Assembly (NCBI GenBank): GCA_017311185.1
Contig: JAESUZ010003295.1
Coordinates: 1 to 64,000 of the forward strand
DNA length: 64,000 nt
DNA from: Proteles cristata cristata
Taxonomy: Eukaryota > Chordata > Mammalia > Carnivora > Hyaenidae
Direction of reading: 5' to 3'
Numbering within the stretch: position 1 is the first letter of the stretch; each line of letters starts with the position of its first letter. The notes beneath the pieces were generated by a model that saw nothing but the letters and a program-made list of their open reading frames with translations, did no database searches and was not told the origin of the DNA. This document shows, in pieces, positions 34,250 through 46,400 of this stretch. The translations under genes were made by a program, and so were the position numbers.

Positions 34250-34890
34250 TGGTAGTGATGAGGTTTTTGGGGTGACAGTGGGGTTTGTGGTGTCTGGAGT
34301 TAATGGCCGAGAAAGAATGCTTGAAGACATCTTTGATGCCAAAAGGTGATTTTATTGAAGCACAGGGACAGGACCCATGGGCAGGAAGAGCCACCCTGAG
34401 ACCATGAGGAGAGGCTGGTTATATATTATGGAACTGGGAGAGGTAAAGCCCAGGGGAAGTTTCCAGTGAGATTTTCATGCTAAAGAAGACTTCCAGGACA
34501 GTGGAGGCCTAACTATTGTCAAGTTAATGTTGTTTTCTCTCTAGCAAACATTAACATTAAGACAGTAAGGAGTCGCTGGACAAATGTTTTACTCTGTCAG
34601 CCTCAAGTATTTGTCAATGGGCTGCAGGTTTTAAGGAAATTTGGTTCTATCTGCCATTTACTTCTGCTTTTGTTTCCCACATCACTATGGAGGGTTGACG
34701 GGAGACTTAGGTCCCGTAGGACTATGATCTCTATCAGCTAACTATTTGTTTTCCCCCTTTCCTTTGTTCTTGGGCAGCCTGGAGTGCCTACAGAGTATCA
34801 CACATACCCCACTTGGGGTTAGGGGGGTGGTGTTTGTGGCCTGCCTTATGCAGGTGTCAGCTTGCCTTATGCTCCCTCATCAATAGGAGG
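34250..34890 (-). mobile_element. Probable solo LTR (retrovirus-like), minus strand
   Basis: On the minus strand this ~640 bp region has LTR layout. It has a long U3-like part, then a TATA-like box (at about 34419-34430), then an AATAAA signal (34351-34356) about 65 bases later. A short C-rich U5-like end follows. No internal gag, pol or env sequence is adjacent, so it would be a solo LTR. Exact ends and family are not resolved; the text is not L1 or SINE. It is inferred from layout. Confidence 0.5.
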
Positions 34891-34992
34891 AGGGAAGAAA
34901 TCAAAGGTAAATTTAATTATGAATAAATTTTAGTTATTAGGTTAAGAGGTGGAGTCATGGTTTGTATTACCTTTATAAACAAATGAACAACC

Positions 34993-35674
34993 ATATGATA
35001 TTTGTCTTTCTCTGATTGACTTATTTCACTTTGCACAGTACATCTAGCTCCATCCATGTCATTGCAAATATCAAGATTTCTTTTTTTTTTTTAAATTTTT
35101 AATGTTTTGTTTATTTCTAGAGAGAGAGAGACAGCATGAGCAAGGGAGGGTCAGAGAGAGAGGGAGTCACAGACTGAAACAGGCTCCAGGCTCTGAGCTG
35201 GCAGTCAGCACAGAGCCCGACGCGGGGCTCGAACCCACGAACCGCGAGATCATGACCTGAGCGAAAGTCGGACGCTTAACCAACTAAGCCACCCAGGCGC
35301 CCCAAGATTTCCTTTTTTTATGGCTGAGTATATTCAAATATCATATGATTTTACTCATGTGGAATTTACAAAACAAAACAGATGAACATATGGGAAGGCG
35401 TAGAGGGGAAGAGAAGAAAGGGAAACAGACTGCAAGAGACTCTTAATGATAGAGAACAAATTAAGGGTTGTTGGAGGGAGGTGGGTGGGAGATGGGCTAG
35501 ATGGGTGATGAGTACTAAGGAGGGCACTTGTGATGAGCACTGGGTGTTGTATGTAAGGGATGAATCCCTGAATTCTACTTCTGAAACCATATTGCACCAT
35601 ATGTTAAGTAAAATATAAAAAAAAATCTAAAAAGAAAAAAAAAAGAAAATACACACATACACAGACAAAACACC
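34993..35674 (+). mobile_element. Short L1 with 5' inversion (twin priming)
   Basis: The left part (34993-35336) is L1 sequence in reverse orientation (ccatatgatatttgtctttc to tggctgagtatattc). The right part (35337-35674) is plus-strand L1 3' UTR (catatgattttactcatgtg to poly(A)). The two meet at a shared aaatatcatatga. Flanking repeats aatgaacaacc are identical at 34982-34992 and 35675-35685. A CanSINE later inserted in the inverted part. Confidence 0.85.
35081..35302 (-). mobile_element. CanSINE, minus, young
   Basis: Full-length copy close to those at 11233, 12178 and 17224. It is flanked by caagatttc at 35072-35080 and 35303-35311. Confidence 0.93.
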
Positions 35675-35789
35675 AATGAACAACCTAACAAAGAAATGAA
35701 ATAAAGTAGTATATATGATAGTACATTATGAACAAGGAACTAGGAATAATTCAATCATATGCTTCTGATTTCCTAAATCAGGAAACATT

Positions 35790-35920
35790 AAAAAGGCAAG
35801 GAAAGAAGAAAGGAGGGAAGGAAGGAGGAAGGAAGAAAAGACAGGAAGGAATGAAGGAAGGAAGGAAAAGAAAAGAAAGAAAGGAGAAACAGATGGAAAA
35901 AGGGAGGGAGGAAGAGGGGA
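35790..35920. repeat. Purine-rich (GGAA)n/(GAAA)n tract
   Basis: Almost all A and G on the plus strand, built of ggaagg and aaag units. It gives long spurious frames on both strands. Confidence 0.9.
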
Positions 35921-36121
35921 CAACTCTTTGGAACAATTTCTAGATAAATGAAATGTTCAATAGTAGGGGAATTGTTAAACTATGGCCTATTTTGTTCTTT
36001 ATAATATTATGGACACTAAAATATTTTTGGAAATAGAAGATGTTTGTTTTATGATAAGTAAAATTACAGAAATAAAATTGCTTATAAACTGTAATCATGG
36101 CTATATATAAGAATGTACACT

Positions 36122-36322
36122 AGAGGTACCTGGGTGACTCAGTTAGTTGAGTATCTGACTCTTGGTTTCAGCTCAGTCATGATCTCATGATTTGTGAGTT
36201 CGAGCCCCACATCGGGCTCTGTGCTGACAGTGTGGAGCCTGCCTGGGATTCTGTCTCTCTCTTTCTCTCTGCTGTTGCCCTGCTCTCTCTTTCTCTCAAA
36301 ATAAGTAACTATTAAAAAACCC
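36122..36322 (+). mobile_element. CanSINE, plus, diverged
   Basis: Head agaggtacctgggtgactca, tgtgctgacagtgtggagcc, CT-rich centre, and tail aataagtaactattaaaaaa. Confidence 0.88.
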
Positions 36323-36329
36323 CAAAATA

Positions 36330-38720
36330 CAGAAGAATATACCCTAAAGACAGTTCTCATAGAAAAATTGGACTGGGATATACCTAAATGTTGATAGTGG
36401 TTTTCACTGTTATCGTAGAACCATTTCTCTGTCTTTTAATAATTGCTAATTTAAAAATATTTGAAGAAAAACTTTAGTATTTTACATGAGGTAATAATAC
36501 TTTATGATTTCAACATAGTCAAAAATAGTGAAAAATAATCTAAACTGCGCAGCAGTGTTCATGGAATATTTTCAGTCTTGTTGTCTGTAATATGAAGAAA
36601 AATAAATAGATATTGACTTGCTTCATAAATCCATATATTGCAAAATATATGCAAATACGAGACAAATATCTGAAAGAAATTGAGTCCTCATCAATTGTAA
36701 CTTTAATTAATCAAATACTAAGAATTTAATATTTGATGAATATAACTTTTGAAATGCCATTAAATGAGAAAGGCAAATTGACTGAACACTTGAAATTTTC
36801 AAAGTAGAAAACAGATCTAAAATAGGGCAAAATGTTGGAAAAGCGGAAACAGGTCTATCTTATATGAAATTCTGAAATTAGAGAACAATAGATATTCAGT
36901 AAATGTTTTGTTAGTGGAGGTGATCATTAGGCTACATTGCTTTAGCCAAATTTCCTTTATCAAACAAACAAAAAATAAAGAACAAAATCTTTAGGTGGAT
37001 TTGTTGGATCAGTGCAAGAGCCAGGGGGGGCCCCCAGAGGGCACTACTGGGTGGGAAAAGAGGCGCGATAAAGTGAGTAAGAGGGGTACAGAAAGTAAGA
37101 GGGAGCCTTAAACAGCCTCTTTCTGAAGCCTGCCTGGTATTTTCTAGTTCCCAGAGTTGGAAAAAACTCACAGGCTTCTTGGAACCCCAAATGATAATAT
37201 TTGCCTTGGAGCAGAATTACAGAAATCACATTTGTTCTTTGCCTACATTTCTATGCATTCACGGGGTGGGGGGGGGGCGGGGAGTGGGGGGCCGGGCAGT
37301 GAATGCCTGAGATCCATCCTTTAAGCTAAGCAACTGGCTGCTCTTCAGGGCAGGTACAGACTTAGGTTTCCAAGTCTGGATACCTTCTTTTCTTGATCCA
37401 GGAATGTCACATTCACCCTTATATTCTTGATTTTACGATGCTTGGGCTAGAAGCTTGCATAGGACATTTCCCGGATTCTCTTGCTAGTAGGCTTCTGGTT
37501 ACATTTAGCCAATTGGAGGCAGTGGTCTATTTAAGAGTGTGAACAAGAATTTAAAAAAGAGGAGGAGGCAGAGGAGGCAGTGGTGGAGGCACCGCACTCA
37601 TGATTTCAAAGGAGGCAATCCTGGTGGCATGGCGATCCCTCTCCTCAGTGGTCCCGGCCCTGGCTCCTCCCAGCAGCACAGCAGCCAATGTAGAACTGTC
37701 AGCTTCAGTGTAGGATTGGAATGACTTCTTCATTCTTTTTTGCTACTCTAAGGCCCCCTCTCTCCTTTTCCCTTTGGGCCATCCAGTCATTCCAACAACT
37801 TAGAATTAAATCCACCTTCATTTAAGATATTTTAGAGTAAATTTCGGTGTCGGTGTGGCTTAATATTTGGATTTCTAAGATTTCTAGGATGCTTTGGCAA
37901 GTGGTTTTATGTAAATGTCTCGGATGCTTTGGTTTTATGCAGTTTTTCTGATGAGTCTTTTCCATGACCATCCTTTCCCCCCCACCGCCTCAGGAAATTC
38001 CTACCCAGGTTTCTCCCTAGTCTATGCATTTTTTTTCTAAATCTCATCATTTCGCCAGAACAAGATTTACCAGACTTAAGTCTTCTGAGCTGCCTGCAAA
38101 AATCTAGAAGGGGAAACTAGCAGGGCTGCTATAGTACCCTATAATGAACGAAATGTTTCATAGGGCTTGTGGAAGGTATCTGCAGGCTCGGAGCTTAGCC
38201 TCACAAATGGACTTCCTTTCTCAGACACCTTCAGCTGCATTTGCCTTGCCTGGAAGACCCTCTTCAATCAGAGCTTATCCTAAACCCACTTACTACTCAC
38301 CTTTCCACAATCTCAAGCCTGTATCTTTCTTTCTTTAGAGACCTTGTAGCAAAACTTTACCTCCAGGTTCACAGCCACAGGAATCCATGTAAGAATTCAG
38401 GGCATAAACAATTTCCCCAGGGCTAAGCATTTTGTTAATGTCTTGCAAACAAAAGAAATAATATATATCTATGTCTGTAACCAAATTACTTTAATTGAAA
38501 TAATTATCTGATGCATGTTTTCTGCCTTTGAGAAAGAAAAATATTAACCAAAGCAAGAACATACCTTGCTGCTATTTTTTGGTGCATTTCCAAACAAAGG
38601 CAGCTTTAAAGATATTTTGTCGTATCTGACATTATAAGCAAACAAAAATTGTCCTTAATGCTTATTATTCAGGTATTTTGTTATAATTCTGCCCTGCTTC
38701 CCAATCATCCACTGCTTGTT
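36330..38720. other. Non-genic stretch between repeats and OR C
   Basis: No coding region supported. 36330-36950 is AT-rich unique sequence. 37020-37320 is locally GC-rich, with GGGGGGGCCCCC at 37024-37035 and a G-rich run at 37263-37296. 37420-37800 (ttctcttgctagtaggcttc, then gccaattggaggcagtgg, then a GAGGAGGAGGCA stretch) has the feel of an old interspersed repeat I cannot name. 38460-38720 is downstream DNA of the unit C receptor and resembles 57290-57430 in inverted orientation. Confidence 0.4.
37263..37296 (+). other. G-rich run, potential G-quadruplex
   Basis: Four or more runs of three to ten G within 34 bases (ggggtggggggggggcgggg and on). It fits a G-quadruplex pattern on the plus strand. 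Role unknown. Confidence 0.6.
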
Positions 38721-38725
38721 TTCTG

Positions 38726-39661
38726 CTACCTGAGGTGTTGTAAACTTTTCTGCAATATGTTTTTCAGAGATGCTTTTACTTCCTTGTTCTTTAGGCTGTA
38801 GACAAGGGGATTCACTAGGGGAGTGACCACACTGTACTGCACGGAAAAAACTGATTCCCATGGGGAACCTGAGGTTGGCATGAGATAGCGAAGAAAACCT
38901 GAGCCATAAAATAAGCTCACTGCAGTGAGGTGGGAGGAGCAGGTGGAGAAGGCCTTGCTTCTGCCTGAGGTGGAGCTGATGTTCAGGATGGTGGTGACAA
39001 TACGGGTGTAAGAGAAGAAGACCAGAATGAAGGTCCCAAAGGCATGCAGGAGGGCAGAGCACAGCAGGACTACAAAGTTATCAGAGCTATTGGAACAGGA
39101 TAGAGGGAACAGGGAAGGAATCTCACAAATGAAGTTGGAGATGACCCGAGTCTCACAGAAGTCCAAATTCCAAGCTAAGAGGGTATTGATGAAAGCATCC
39201 AAAAAGGCCAGACCCCAAGATCCCCACACCAGTCCTACACACAGCTCATTGCTCATCATCTGACCATAGAGTAGAGGGTAGCAAATGGCGGCATAGCGGT
39301 CATAGGCCATCACTGCAAGGAGGCAGAGCTCTGTTCCCCCAAAGGCAAGTACAAAGAAAGCCTGGGTCAAACAGTCTTCCACTGAGGTGGTTTTCTTCTC
39401 AGACAGGAGGTTCTCTAGAATCTTGGGCACTGTGACTGAAGAGTAACAGAGATCCAGGAAGGAGAGGTGATTCAAGAAGAAGTACATGGGTGTGTGAAGC
39501 TGAGAATTGGTCCTGATAACCAGGATCATCAGCAGGTTCCCTAACAGAGTCAGGAAGTAAACTACCAGGAAAAGCACAAAGACTAGAGCCTGGGTATGAT
39601 GACCTTCAGGCACTCCAAGAAGGAGAAACTCAACGATGGTGCTGTGATTTACCAACGCCAT
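38726..39661 (-). CDS. OR8S1-like: Olfactory receptor 8S1-like, intact (unit C)
   Basis: Intact 311-aa odorant GPCR. It starts at ATG 39659-39661 (MALVNHST) and ends LQKSLQHLR with TAG. Landmarks: NHS glycosylation site at 5-7; TM1 GN (41-42); PMYFFLNHLS (58-67, Asn64 where units A and B have Ser); Cys97; MAYDRYAAICYPL (118-130); EC2 cysteines 169, 179 and 189; KAFSTCSSHL (236-245); PLVNPLVYSLKNKEVK (281-296). EC2 has an extra NSS glycosylation-type site at 191-193. It is the same subfamily as the units A and B receptors, so these arose by tandem duplication. A splice acceptor sits 15 nt upstream of the ATG. The expected role is odorant detection in olfactory neuron cilia via Golf; the ligand is unknown. 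Confidence 0.96.
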   Translation of the reverse strand: MALVNHSTIVEFLLLGVPEGHHTQALVFVLFLVVYFLTLLGNLLMILVIRTNSQLHTPMYFFLNHLSFLDLCYSSVTVPKILENLLSEKKTTSVEDCLTQAFFVLAFGGTELCLLAVMAYDRYAAICYPLLYGQMMSNELCVGLVWGSWGLAFLDAFINTLLAWNLDFCETRVISNFICEIPSLFPLSCSNSSDNFVVLLCSALLHAFGTFILVFFSYTRIVTTILNISSTSGRSKAFSTCSSHLTAVSLFYGSGFLRYLMPTSGSPWESVFSVQYSVVTPLVNPLVYSLKNKEVKASLKNILQKSLQHLR

Positions 39662-39700
39662 TTAAAGATGATAATACTACGGAAGAAAACAGAAAGAGAA
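39662..39700 (-). promoter_or_regulatory. Splice acceptor before OR C coding exon
   Basis: On the minus strand ctttctgttttcttccgtag ends with AG at 39677-39678 after a strong pyrimidine tract. The remaining 15 nt lead to the ATG. It parallels units A and B. Confidence 0.75.
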
Positions 39701-40189
39701 GTAATATATCAACCATCTCCTCTGGCAACCCAAAATTTCCACTTATTCTATGTACACACTTTTTTTTTCTTCATCTGCTCATTATTGCCATACTTGTTTA
39801 ATATCTCTCATGGAGTCCCTTGAAGCATGCATGCCTTTGCTTTTCTGATTTTCTGGTGTACCAGTCTTGAACCTTCTGTGCTCTATTTGTTGTTCTTTCC
39901 TTACAAACAGTTCTAGAGAAATTCACATAAGTTTTCAGATCTGACCCTTGAATAATTTTTACCCCTTTAAACTGGGCCATTGATTTTGTTTTATAACCTT
40001 CTGCTCAAAAATTCATTTTCTGCAGAAGATACTATAATTCTTCCTGTTTTCCTCTGTCTGTCTTTCACCTTCCACTCAAGACTTTGTAATCGTTTGTTAC
40101 TAATTAATTATGTACATTTATGTTATCTTTTTCCTCTTTATTATTTTGTATATATTTGGAACATTTTGTCTTAGATATAATTTTGAAAG

Positions 40190-40190
<1 letters not shown>

Positions 40191-40232
<42 letters not shown>
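40191..40232. repeat. (TG)n microsatellite
   Basis: About 21 uninterrupted TG units inside the predicted intron of unit C. Confidence 0.97.
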
Positions 40233-40235
<3 letters not shown>

Positions 40236-40334
40236 GAGAGTAGAGAAAAGGGAGGCAACTACCAAACATTTTATAAAGTTAAAAAATATATCTAAGAAAT
40301 AATAAAGGTAAAACAGAACTGAGTTGTTCATCAA

Positions 40335-42515
40335 AATAAACCACTAAAAAAGAGAGAGGTCCTAGCCATATCAATCAGACAACAAATCACTATAGTGATT
40401 TGCCAATCAAGTTGCCAATTGGCAAGGAAGAAGTAAAATTTTCACTGTTTGCCCATGACGTGATACACTGTATAGAAAACCCTAAAGACTCCACCAAAAA
40501 ACTGCTAGAACTGATAAACAAATTTAGTAAAGTTGCAGGATACAAAATCAATGTACAGCAATCTTTTGCATTTCTATGTGCCAATAATGAAACAGCAGAA
40601 AGAGAAATTAAGAAAACAATTCTGATTTCAATTGCATCTAAAATAATAAGATATCATAGAATAAATCTAACCAAAGAAGTAAAAGAATTATTCTCTGAAG
40701 ACTATGAAACAATAATGAAAGAAATTGAAGATGACACAGAAATGGAAAGATATTCCATGCTCATGGATTGGAAGAACAAATATTGTTAAAATATCTGTAT
40801 TATCCAAAACAATCCAGAGGTTTAGTGCAGTCCCTATCAAAATACCAACAGCATTTTTCACAGAACTAGAACAAACAATCCTAAAATTTGTATGGAACCA
40901 CAAAAGACTCTGACTACCCAAAGCAATCTTGAAAAAGCAAAGCAAAGCTGGAGGCATCACAATTCTGGACTTCAAGTTATATTACAAAGCTGTAGTAATC
41001 AAACCAGTAGGGTACCAGCACAAAAACAGACACATAGTTCAATAGAACAGAAAAGAAAACCCAGAAATGAATCCAAAACCAAAGGTCAGTTAATCTTCAA
41101 CAAAAGAGGAAAGACTGTCTAATGGAAAAAAAAAAAAAGCAAGATGGCAGATGTACACCCAAATGTATAAAAAAATCACATCAAATGGAAAACTGGACAG
41201 CAACATGCAAAAGAATGAAACATTACCACATTCTTATATCATAAACAAAAATAAATTCAATATCGGTTAAACACCTAAATGTGAGACATGAAACTATAAA
41301 AATCCTAGAAGAGAGCACAGGCAGTACCTTCTCCGACACTGGCCAGAGCAACTTTTTCTAGATGGATCCCCTGAGGCAAGGAAAACAAAAGAAAAAATAA
41401 ACTATTTGGATTACATCAAAATAAAAAGCTTCTGCATTGCAAAGAAAACAATCAACAGCACTAAAAGGCAACTATGGAATGGGAGAAGATATTTGCAAAT
41501 CATGTATCTGATAAAGAGTTAGTATCCAAAATACATAAAGTACTTACACAACTCAACACCCAAAAAACATATAATCCAATTAAAAATGGGCAGAAGACAT
41601 GAACAGACATTTCTCCAAAGAAGGCATCTAGATGTCCAACAGACACATGAAAAGATGCTTAACATCACTCATCATCAGGGAAATGCAAATTAAAACTATA
41701 ATGAGTTATCACCTTACACCTGTTAAAATTGGCTAAAATCAACAACATAAGAAACAACAGGTGTTTCCAAGAATGCAGAGAAAGGGGAACCTTTTTGTAC
41801 TGTTGGTGGGAATGCAAAATGGTGCAGCCACTGTGGAAAACAGTATGGAAGTTCCTCAAAAGGTAAAAATAAAATTACTCTATGATCCAGCAACAGCACT
41901 CTGGGATCCCAAAGAGTAGAAGAATATTAATTAAAAGGGATACATGTACCACTCCCATGTCTATAGCAGCATTATTTATAATAGCCAAGATATAGAAGCA
42001 GCCCAAGTGTCCACGGATTGATGAACGGATAAAGATGTGGCATATATATATGTGTGTATATATATAATGGTATATATATACAATATACACAATGGTATAT
42101 TATTAAGCCATAAGAAGAATGAAATCTTGTTATTTGCAACAATGTGGATGGAACTAGAGAGTATTATACTAAGTGAAATAAGTCACTCAGAGAAAGACAA
42201 ATACCATAGATTTTATTCATATGTGAAATTAAAGAGATAAGACAAATGAGCAAAGGAAAAAAAATAGAGAGACAAACCAAGAATCAGACTCTCAAATATA
42301 GAGAACAAACTGATGGTTACCAGAGGAGAGATGGGTGAGGGGATTGGTTAAATAAGTGATGAGGATAAAGGAGTGCATTTGTTATGACAAGCACAGGGTG
42401 ATGTGTGGAATTGTTGAATCACTATATTATACACCTGAAACTAATATAACACTGTATGTTAACTGAAATTAAAATAAAAACTTTAAAAAAGACTTTAAGT
42501 AAATTTTGAAAAAAA
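40335..42515 (+). mobile_element. 5'-truncated old L1, ORF2 3' half and tail
   Basis: Plus-strand ORF2 fragments: a frame at 40400-40789 covering the reverse-transcriptase region, with the FADD motif changed to FAHD, then 40725-41122 and further pieces. The 3' UTR runs to an A-run near 42515. The 42040-42100 stretch is TATA/TG-rich. Frames are broken throughout. It lies in the predicted unit C intron, which makes that intron longer (5.5 kb) than in A or B. Confidence 0.85.
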
Positions 42516-42559
42516 AAAAAAGAAGTCAAACTAGAGCCTGGAGTACAAAAGTACCCATT

Positions 42560-43170
42560 TATGTAACAGATACTTATGAATCAATAATATATATGTGAAT
42601 GACAATAATTATTACAGTAATAAAAATGAGAACCCCATAAAAATGGGCAAAAGAATAGAATAGGACTTTCACAAAGGAACATATCTGAATGGTCAGTAGG
42701 CTTATAAAAAAATTCTCAACATCATTAGTTATCAGGGCAATGAAAAATGGAACCACAATGAAGATCCAATAAACACTCATTCGAATGAATAAGTTGCCAA
42801 GTGTTGGCAAAAAGTGGGGAGCAACTGGAACTTTTCTTGTGGGAATGTAAGATGATATAATCACTTTGGAAAATTAGGGAGTTTCTTATAAAACGAGATG
42901 TACACCTAGTCTATGACTCATCAGTTCCACTCTTAGAAAAGTGCATATGTTGACAAAAAGTCTTGTACAAAAAATGTTCATAACACTTTACACTCTAATT
43001 CTATAAACCAGAAAAAAAAAACCCAAATAAACATCAACAGGAGAATGGATAAATCATGGATAAAAATAGTGGTATATTCATACAATGGAATTCTGCTTAG
43101 TGAGAAATGAAGAAACACTATTCATATATGTGTGCAACAACATGGATAAATAATAATCAGAACCATGACA
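42560..43170 (+). mobile_element. Older L1 ORF2 3' fragment
   Basis: A second pass through the L1 C-terminal text in the same orientation (aaatgggcaaaagaatagaa, then agggcaatgaaaaatggaac, then cttgtgggaatgtaagatga, then ggagaatggataaatcatgg), more eroded than the neighbour at 40335-42515. It is a separate, older insertion. Confidence 0.7.
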
Positions 43171-43469
43171 AATGTACATTGATTAAAATGCACAATGTAA
43201 AAATTTTGAAAATTTGAAAATGTATATACCGTTGTAACCATTATACTGATGAAGATACAGAGCATTTCCATCATTCCAGAAAGATCTCCGTTACTTTCAG
43301 TCATTTCCCCCGCAGAAGAAATCACCATTCTGATTTTTATCGCTATACATAAGTTTTTCTTATTCTAGAAACCCATAAACATGGAATCACACAGACTGTA
43401 AAATATAATATCTATCATTTCTTTAGTGCCATTTATGTTCTACATATTGTTAAATAGTTAGCTTCCCTT

Positions 43470-46400
43470 CTATTTATCAAGAAAAACTAGTGATTTTTCA
43501 CACCTTGGCTGTCCGACTTCTGTTTGCTCAGGCATATCTACTTCTCTTCACTGTGTGTCTTATTTCAGCAATATATTCTCTGAACCCTTTTGTGTTTTCA
43601 CACGGATATATATCTTACTCTAGCATTTAGTAATAGGTGTTTTTCTTTTTTTCTTCAGCTAAACGACATGCTCCTTGAGGATAGGGATTAAGTTCTATGT
43701 AACTTGGGATACTCTGAACACACGCTGCAGTGGGAGGCACATGATAAGACTTTAATCATGATTTGTGAAATGTAAAAAGACTGGGAAAGATGAGGCAAAT
43801 AAGATAGAGTATGTAGGCCTTTCTTTGAGGAATATTTCTAACTTGAATTTCTGTTTCAAGAACAAAGCAACCATAAAGGAGGCTGGGAAGGAAAATAAAT
43901 TCAAGGGAGTGTAGAACTCATCCTGTGGCTATACAGGGTTAGAAAAAGACTCATCTGGTAAACTCACTGGCACCTACAGATTCCTGATCAACAGGGAGCA
44001 GGATCACATGTACTAGCTCATTTTAGTTCACATCAGGAAGCTTGCTTAAAACCATAGTGTTCATTCATCTACTCACTAATTCTTCCTTATGCCTACTACT
44101 TAATTATCAATCTAATTTTTCATTTATTAACTCCATCAACCATGCTACCTCTCAACCCAGTCATTTTTTCATCTATTCATCCATCCACCCTTATCTCCAG
44201 TTATCCATTCATTCATTCATTCACTCATCCATTCATTTATTCAATACGCCTCAGATATTTATAGACTGCATTATATAGACTGTTGTGCGTAAGATGGGTT
44301 GATTGGCTATCTGGCATAAACCTCTGATGAGCTATTAAATGAATGAACTTATTTGTCTTATGTTTCAAATAACACTCTCCCAATATCCAGGGCTGAACTC
44401 CCTTGTTAGCCTTTTTCTTCATATCAAACTTGAAATCTGACCCTTCATTATAACTCAAACTCTGCTCCTTTATGAACCTTCTTGCCTGGAATGGTAATTT
44501 TTACTGCAATCCTAACTTGCTCACTGATCCTCTGAATCAACTGTGAATCCTTTGGCTTTCACCTGATTTGAAAGGGTCTAATGTTGGTATTGCTGTTAGG
44601 ACTCAAAATAACAAGTTCTGTTTCTGTTGGCATAGCCCATGAATTAGTGCTTGCTCTTCCTGGCCTTCCTCACTCATGCTAGATAGTATTTAGGCACCTC
44701 TCCATATTCCAAGCTCTTCTAAGAGATCAGATACAGGTTACTTATCACTTGTGTCCAATGGGTAATGTGTGGTTTAGGGTGGACCGAGTTAATTCAGACT
44801 CTGCAGTGAAGAAGAAAAATCAAATGGAAAAGTCAATTTTAAGTGTCTTTCTCATCCCTGTGCTTGTAAAATTCTGTTGAATAGACATTCTCTCTGATTT
44901 CTACATTAGTTAATTAAATATATTCAATTTAATTGAAAAACATTTAAATACTTTCAATTTGCTGCCTAACTTTGAGCTGATAATTGCTTCATTCTACTTC
45001 ATTTACATTCAGCATAGATCAGGGGCACATGACCTGTCAGTAAGGTAGGTAGAACCCTATATTGTGAGATTCCAGATTTTCTCACCCCTGTCCCCAAGAT
45101 CCTTTGGTGACAGAGTAAGGACAAGGCTTATTTTAACTGTAGAGTAAAGATAAACACAGATTCCAAATTCTTCTCACTTACCTTTGGAGAGGGAACGCAG
45201 AGGACTCAATTCACATTGAACTCTGAATGACTATTTTTGAAATTCAGCAAAGGGAGAAGAAGACTGGTTTCTTTGTTTACAGGGAGAAGAGTGGTAGCTC
45301 CAATTGGAGCCAGGTCTTTCCTCTTAATATGATACGTGTTTTACCAAATTGCCGGGGATACCTTGAATACTTCTCAGATGGCCAGTTATTGGTATCTTGT
45401 CTACATTTTTTCACATTCTATCTTAAAGAGAGGTGAGGCAGGAGGTTATTAAAGGAGGTTACTAAACCTTAAAATGATTTCTTAAATCATTTTAAGAAAA
45501 ACATTCATTTTATTAAAAAAAAACAGGTGGCTTATGGCTGGAATTTCACTATTGGGAATTCATATTTCTTAAAATAATTTGTGCCTACACTTAAAATTCA
45601 ATCAACTGTGGGAGACATAGCACATTATTTTATTTAAAATTATTAAATTATTAAAAAAATAAAATAAAATTATTAAATTATTTAGGTGCAATAATTTTAT
45701 CCTATTATTTCCAAAGATATAGGTAGCTGAGGATTACTCCACATCTAACACTTCATCTTCCCAGTGTAATTATACAGAAAATGTTGACAATTGGAAGAAA
45801 TGTTTGGGAAGATGCAGTAATGAGGATAGGAGGAAAAACAGTTAGCGCTGGAAGGCAGAACTTGTCTACCCCTGGTTGGGAGGCACCTGGAATGGGGAGA
45901 AGCAGTGTGCATAGAAGTTACATTTCACTGACCTTAGTATTTCCCCCTGAAATCCTTTTGTCCTTTCACCATCTACATTACTGGAGACTAGAATTGTTAG
46001 GGAGGAAAAAATGAACTCTCTTCTCTAGCATATGTGATTAGACTTTTATAAGGGGAAGAGGATTTGAGGCATCCAGGAACTCCCTGTCTACTCTGTTGTG
46101 TTTCCTCTATATGTCTCCAGAGTAGGAACCTTTCACCTGCTTGTTTCAGTCTCTCTTAAACCTGAAATTTCTAGATTAGCGAAAGATTTGTAGAAAGACT
46201 GCAAGGAATCAACAAAAACCATTTTCAACAATGCTCTGGAAGTGCATACAAGCATTATTGAGAAGATAGTAAGAGTGGCTGGTGACAAAACTTTTGGTGG
46301 AGGACAAATCTTTAAAGCCTTGATGTAACTACCCAGTGCTTAGAGTTCCGAGATAGACTCCAGCACAGGGAAATAGTGATGATGGGGCATGGATGAGAAG

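Noticed and set aside
39027..39263. 78-codon plus-strand frame
   Set aside because: Antisense shadow of the OR at 38726-39661; no independent support.
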